From the NCBI GenBank assembly GCA_012845835.1, contig JABAKD010000007.1, forward strand, positions 3,848,225 through 3,912,224: a DNA stretch of 64,000 nucleotides, given 5' to 3'. The notes under the pieces are model-generated. The model did not search any database. It saw only the letters and a program-made list of their open reading frames with translations, and was not told the origin of the DNA. A program made the translations under genes and the position numbers. Source of the stretch: Undaria pinnatifida. Its lineage: Eukaryota; Sar; Phaeophyceae; Laminariales; Alariaceae. Below are positions 59,130 to 64,000 of the stretch, piece after piece; position 1 is the stretch's first letter, and each line of letters begins with the position of its first letter.

Positions 59130-59500
59130 CGGGGGCGGGGGGCGGGGGGGGGGGGTCATTTCGTGGGTAAGAGTAGTCTCAAGACCATAGACCTTCGCAT
59201 CCCTACATCGCCGGGACGCGAAGCACATCGGGTTTTCACCGACCAGGCAGATTTTTTAGCGTACGCCAAGTAGTACGCGCCTTAGGGTGTTCGGCGAGTC
59301 GCGCATTAAGGGCGAGCTGCACTCCTTGCTAAAAAGCTCATGTGAGGCGGACTACCGCACCCTGTGCGACCTTTGTCTTGCATATGGATGACAGTTTCTC
59401 GAATATATTAATTAGTTTGCTGGCGTGGCCACTTCCAGAAACAGAAAAATGGGGATACTATTGTTTGCCTTACCAAAGATATGTGGTTCACACTATCATC
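59130..59500 (-). repeat. Dispersed repeat family J, inverted copy
   Basis: 'GACCATAGACCTTCGCATCC', 'GTGTTCGGCGAGTCGCGCAT' and 'GCGTGGCCACTTCCAGAAAC' are the complement of family J copies in the D27-like gene. Confidence 0.7.
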
Positions 59501-60673
59501 TCCCTTGCGCGGAGTAAGGCTCGAGTTGCAGAAACCCAAACTATTTTTACTCTTTCGCGCTTTTCGGTTGGCGATATGCACCACCGCCACGGTTATGGAT
59601 TTCCTGTTTTGGTTGCGTTAACAAAAAAACCGGAGTATCACGCAGCTTGCAAATATATGAGTATCGGCGCCCTTAAATCCATGGAACTCACAGCTAGCTG
59701 GCGTGCACTATACTCATTCTTCAAGAGCGTGATATGGCCAAAATCGGGTATACCGGTGCCTTTTTGGACCAAATCGGGTATTTTTTTCGCTCAATTATTT
59801 CCGAGTTCGCCACACCCCCACAGGACGCCTCTTATCTGATTGGCCAACGCCGGCCTCCACCCGACGATGGCCACAAATAACGCCGCGGGTAGACCCGTTT
59901 TTGGCTACTCAACCGGGCAAAAATGGTGCCCGATTATTATACCCCCTACCGGATAATAATGACCGGGGTTGTTTGTTACCACACATACATCCGATCTGCC
60001 CAACGGTCCACCACGCATCATCTGGATTCCACCCGACTTCATCCCTTTGTTTGTTACCGACGAAGACGCACATGAACCAATCAATGCATTGCGCATTTTT
60101 TCTGCTTGATTGATGTCCGCAACATGACTCGATTCACCCGCGACCTCTCTCTCTCTCTCTCTCCTTCCACCAAAAGCTACCGCAGAACGAACCGCGATCT
60201 CTCTCTCCTTCGACCAATATATATCAAAAGCACAAATATATATAGATTGAGACAAAGCCATGAGCGACGCTACGAGCTCTTCTTCGTCTCCAAGGAGGAA
60301 AGCGCTTTCCAACGAAGTGCCTGCGGGAGGCCGTGGGCGTGTGTCACCCCAGCGAGAATTTGCGCGTGAAGGACAGAGAGAGAGGGAAAGAGAGGTCGGG
60401 AGACGAAATTGTGGACATGAAGCAGATAGATGGGGCTCTAATTGTGCGTCTTCGTCGGTAACAACAACAACAGATTTTAGAAGAAGAGAGGGAGGGATGG
60501 AGTCGGGTTGAACTCGAAACTACTCCAAATGGGGGTGCGCGTGGTGGGCCGTTGGGCCGGTGTGTGGTCGAACAGCCCTGTCGTCATCGGGTAGGGGGTA
60601 CAATAATCGGGTACCTTTCGCGGCTCGAGCGACCAAAAAAGGGTCTACCCGGCGGATTTGTGGCAACAGGCGT

Positions 60674-60940
60674 GTACGTGCAAGGTTTTTAGAGTTGCAC
60701 GTAAACTCAGTACAGCCCCTGCCGACCTCGAGAGCAGACCTCGAGCCCCCAAAGGGTTGGGTTGGGGTTAGGGTTAGGGTTAGGGCTAGGGTTAGGGTTA
60801 GCGTCGGGTCTAGGGTCGGGTTGGTCTGGGCAGCGCAACCGTCGTTTTGTGCGGACCTGCACATTCATAGATAAGTAGCCGCCATACATGAATCGCGATT
60901 GTTGAATTTACGAGCAAATCTCGAAAAACCTTGCACGTAC
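60674..60940. mobile_element. Nested MITE carrying telomere-like repeats
   Basis: Perfect 17-bp terminal inverted repeats, GTACGTGCAAGGTTTTT at 60674-60690 and its complement at 60924-60940. It interrupts the right arm of the foldback element; GTGGC-like sequence at both borders ('TTTGTGGC' and 'AATGTGGCC') may be the target duplication. Subterminal 'ACGTGCAA'/'TTGCACGT' pairs form small hairpins at each end. The interior holds a (TTAGGG)n-type tract. No open frame. Confidence 0.8.
60755..60801 (+). repeat. Interstitial telomere-like repeat
   Basis: About six units of GGGTTA with variants GGGTTG and GGGCTA inside the nested MITE. (TTAGGG)n is the usual telomere repeat of brown algae and many eukaryotes. 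Confidence 0.9.
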
Positions 60941-61109
60941 GTGCAATTTCACGGGAGCCGGAAATAATGTGGCCATCGTCGGGTGGGGGCCGGCGTTGGC
61001 CACTCAGACGTCGTCGTGTGGGGGCGTGGCGAACATTGTATTAAATAGTCTAGAAAGGTACCCGATTTTGTCCACTGCGGCGGCACTGGGTATTATACCC
61101 GATTTGGCC

Positions 61110-64000
61110 GTCGATCCTCGATCTTTTTGTCAGTTATATCTGTGAGGGGTGCAACAACAAACAGCGGTGGGCGGTGCAGACAGAAGTGCGCGTGTCGTTT
61201 TCACATTGAAATGTTATTAATACTGCTGTTATTTTTACCCAACGACATCATCATTGTATACACCCAGACAGAGTCCGTGCCGCTTCATTCTAGAGATAGA
61301 TACAAATTATTATTAGACGTATTTAAGCCTGACGATATGCCTATATTTTTGGCTCTAAACCAAATTAAGCCCTATCGTGTTTTGAATGTCTAAAAAATAG
61401 GTCTATTTTATCGACCTAACGACCACGGCAGACCACGGTGAGATGTGGATTTTCCCAAAATATGCACTTGGGCACATTTTGGCCCAAGTGCATATTTGAA
61501 GCAATTTTCCGAGTATTTTCCAGCAAACAACAGCATTTCAGACGACAAAAGCTCGAGGCAACATCAGACACTGCAGCAGCAGCACAGCACAACACCCACG
61601 CAGCAATTGCAACGCTCAACCTAGCAAGCCGCTTGGTGTATCCCCAACCCGGGTTAATCAACCTGCGTGTACAACACCATCAGGAACGTTGGCGGTGGTC
61701 AGAGGCGTCCTACTCTCGTGGAGCGGCATGCCTCTACGTACTATTGCTTGAAAAGGAGCCCTTGTTCATTCACAAGGATCGAGCGCACACACACAACACA
61801 ACACACCACAAAACAAAAACAACACAGCACAACACACAGACAACCAGCACACCAACAGCCAACCCAACTACAGCACAACTAGACGGTGGAAAACGCCCGC
61901 GAGACTCCTCCTACCCTGGCGTTTTCTGCGGTCAGAGAACTGGGACTCTGACATAGTTCGTCGCGCGCTCGTGCTCCTGCTCTCTCGTCCTGATAGGCTG
62001 TAATTTTTCGATGACACATTTTTTTTGTTTGGTTTTTGTGCCCGACGTAGCGCATGGCCGGAGCTGCTGCAGTTTACAACCCTGTTGCCTCTTTCCCGCG
62101 GATGCCTACATTTCGAGGGTGGAAATTGAACCGGGTTGAGGGCCAGTCCTGCTGTGCTGCTGTACTGACTGCCACACTGAGGCACACCGAAGGCGGCAGA
62201 CGCCTGCGAGGTATCCTACATATGAAGCGAGTATGGAGTACGAAGCACTCAATGTTTTTGCCAGGCACCAGTTATTTATTTTGGCCGTTTGTTCAAGCTC
62301 GCACAGCATGGGCAGGGGAGGGTCTTTCTCGAAGTTTCCACCCACTCATGTGCTGACTCATGACATAAATCCTCGTCTTGCCATCTGCGTCTGGAGTAGT
62401 GCAGAAATATCGTAGTCTATTTTCAAGTAGTTTGATCTTTCCTCGGCTTTTCTTTTTATGCGTACTGAAAGAGACCACTATTTCGAGTTTTAGATATGTG
62501 GTGTTTTTTTTATGCGTTAGGTCGAAATATCGAATGGCCTAGCTCTTCCAGATGGAAGTACATAAGACCTAACCTCGAAGCTTAAATACGTCTATTATGT
62601 GGTCACAGACTGTGAAACAGAGTAAATTAAATAATAAATCACCAAACAACAGTGGCAATTAATCCATCAATCAAGGTACCCAAGAAATTTAAAGCAAGTG
62701 AAATGCTAGCGTATCGGGTATGAGAACAAAACAACACAACAAGCCAGACAACAAAAACAAAAGAAAAAAGAAGAAAGAAGAAAGAAAAGGAGGAAAAAAA
62801 GAAGCAAATAACAAAAACAAAACAAAATCGGCGATAATAATCCCCAATCAGAAGATTTTGTTTGGCGTATCAACAAAAAAAACGCTCCGTTTCGTCATTT
62901 TTTATGAAAAGTATTTTAATAAGGACGTCAGCCGTGAGTTCGACGAATTTCAGGTTTGTTCATTTCTCGGAACAAAACACGCGCTTTAGTCTCGTTTTAG
63001 ACCCCGCGGCTTGACGTCTTTGACTTGACCGATATATTTCACTAATTAAAAAGTAGACGGTATCTGGTGGAATCATTCCAATATGACTGACGCGTCAAGT
63101 TTCCTTTCCTTCCGACTTCCGTTGCAAATAATTTTTCAATCTTCACAACAAACATCAGCCACAAACCCAACAAGAAGACCAAGCGCGTACAAGCTGAAAG
63201 CTCTGCTGTTGCCTCCCTTCTGTCCACGCTTGGTCTCTTTTCTACTCGGCAAGGACGGAAGGAACGTAAAGTTAGCTATACGACGAGCGGTGTCGCACGC
63301 AACCTACGCCGGCCCAAGGGCTCCAGAGCTGGTTTCGTCTTGAACCTGAAATAGGTGAGAGGCTAGATTTGTTTTGGAATCTCTCCCTGTGTTCTTTGAC
63401 CAGCATGTTCTTCGTAGCCACAAGTACACGAGATCCTGCTTGTACACTCTGCGCAGTTAGAGTGACCGCGATGCGTGGGCAGTGGCCGATTCACCGCGCG
63501 GCGGGAGCCAGGCCAGGGTGCGATCGATGGCCGGCTATCCGCAGCGTTTTCTTGATGCGAGGCGATACGTGGCTGCGGAGCTGAAAGCTTGGGTTCGTGG
63601 TATGGGCGCCCTTGTTTTTTTTTTCCGTTCGTATCATGGCGGAAAAATGTGCAAACGTGGTCCCGCGCAGTGCGGTGTCATTTAGTGCGATCATTTAATA
63701 TATTGCGGTTAGTATCGTTTGTCACGACCACGTATCACATATTACGGTATAATTATTTATCCCGACGTTCCGGGGTCCCTTTTTAGTGCTGTTATTTTTA
63801 CACGTGAGAGCACCGCACTAATGACTACACGGAGCAAGCAACAGCACGAAGCAGGCACGGAAATGGCCGCACAGCCGCGTCCACCAACATACGAGTATCT
63901 CTTTGGGCGAGGTGTATCCAAGTCTCGAGTAAACTGGCAGCTTGCGCACCTACATATCACCAACCTCCTTCCTCTCTACCCCTCTCTCTCTCGCTCTCGA
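61110..64000. other. No gene supported
   Basis: Open frames of 80-170 codons occur (for example 61438-61956 and 62054-62356), but none has a recognised domain or splice support. It holds CACACAAC-type and AAAG-rich low-complexity tracts (61780-61880, 62720-62830) and one strong hairpin at 61458-61497. Confidence 0.4.
61458..61497. other. Perfect 16-bp stem hairpin
   Basis: AAATATGCACTTGGGC, an 8-nt loop, then the exact complement. Both strands could fold. There is no T-run of a terminator and no evidence of function. Confidence 0.9.

Larger units (their letters stand above)
59736..61109. mobile_element. Foldback element with about 420-bp inverted arms
   Basis: The outer ends are 'GGCCAAAATCGGGTATA' (59736) and its complement at 61094-61109. 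The arms stay alignable inward: 'GGCCAACGCCGGCCTCCACC' against 60986-61005, 'GGGTAGACCCGTTTTTGG' against 60633-60650, 'TTACCGACGAAGACGCAC' against 60445-60462, and CTCTCTCTCTC against a GAGAGAGAG block. The central 200 bp is not inverted and contains a short frame from 60260 (MSDATSSSSSPRRKALS). The right arm is split by the insertion at 60674-60940. Confidence 0.8.

Overview
This is nuclear DNA of a eukaryote, most likely a brown alga (Ectocarpus-like stramenopile). The evidence is: short exons with GT-AG introns from 0.3 to about 6 kb; an N-terminal signal peptide followed by an A-S-F motif, the bipartite targeting typical of secondary plastids; a secreted glycine-rich beta-helix protein of a type familiar from brown algal genomes; LINE remnants; and a heavy load of short repeats. 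Few of the many open frames look coding. The species call is inference from gene content and was not tested by search.

Three genes can be read exon by exon. (1) On the + strand from 11147, a secreted repeat protein with 'GGA-[IVL]-[YF]' beta-helix repeats, at least seven exons over 13.7 kb; its 3' end is not resolved. (2) On the - strand from 42056 to 37975, ribosomal protein eL42 (RPL36A/RPL44), three exons, 104 residues, complete. (3) On the + strand from 43887 to 57606, a plastid-targeted D27-like (DUF4033, beta-carotene isomerase D27 family) protein, six exons all in phase 0, about 306 residues. Genes 2 and 3 are head to head across 1.8 kb.

Layout. 0.5-6.3 kb: a duplicated 0.5-kb block, then a triplicated 1.3-kb segment interrupted by a clean MITE and ended by an (AGAC)n array. 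6.3-11 kb: no gene, SINEs and a MITE. 11-25 kb: the beta-helix gene, whose introns hold a broken BED zinc-finger gene and a miniature LTR element. 25-36 kb: no gene; MITEs, a second miniature LTR element, and a TTCCATGGAAGC satellite. 38-42 kb: eL42. 44-57.6 kb: the D27-like gene, with a degraded LINE in intron 1 and repeats in every intron. 57.6-64 kb: 3' flank, SINE tail, and a 1.4-kb foldback element carrying a nested insertion with telomere-like repeats.

The most striking observation is that most exons of the D27-like gene have degenerate copies of themselves, splice sites included, in neighbouring introns. The 5' part of the last exon occurs five times in tandem, and the encoded I-P...F...E-T-L pattern survives in the copies. 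Other notable items are a MITE with telomeric repeats nested in a foldback element, a 376-bp element with all the marks of a TRIM retrotransposon, and a MITE family with about 17 copies.
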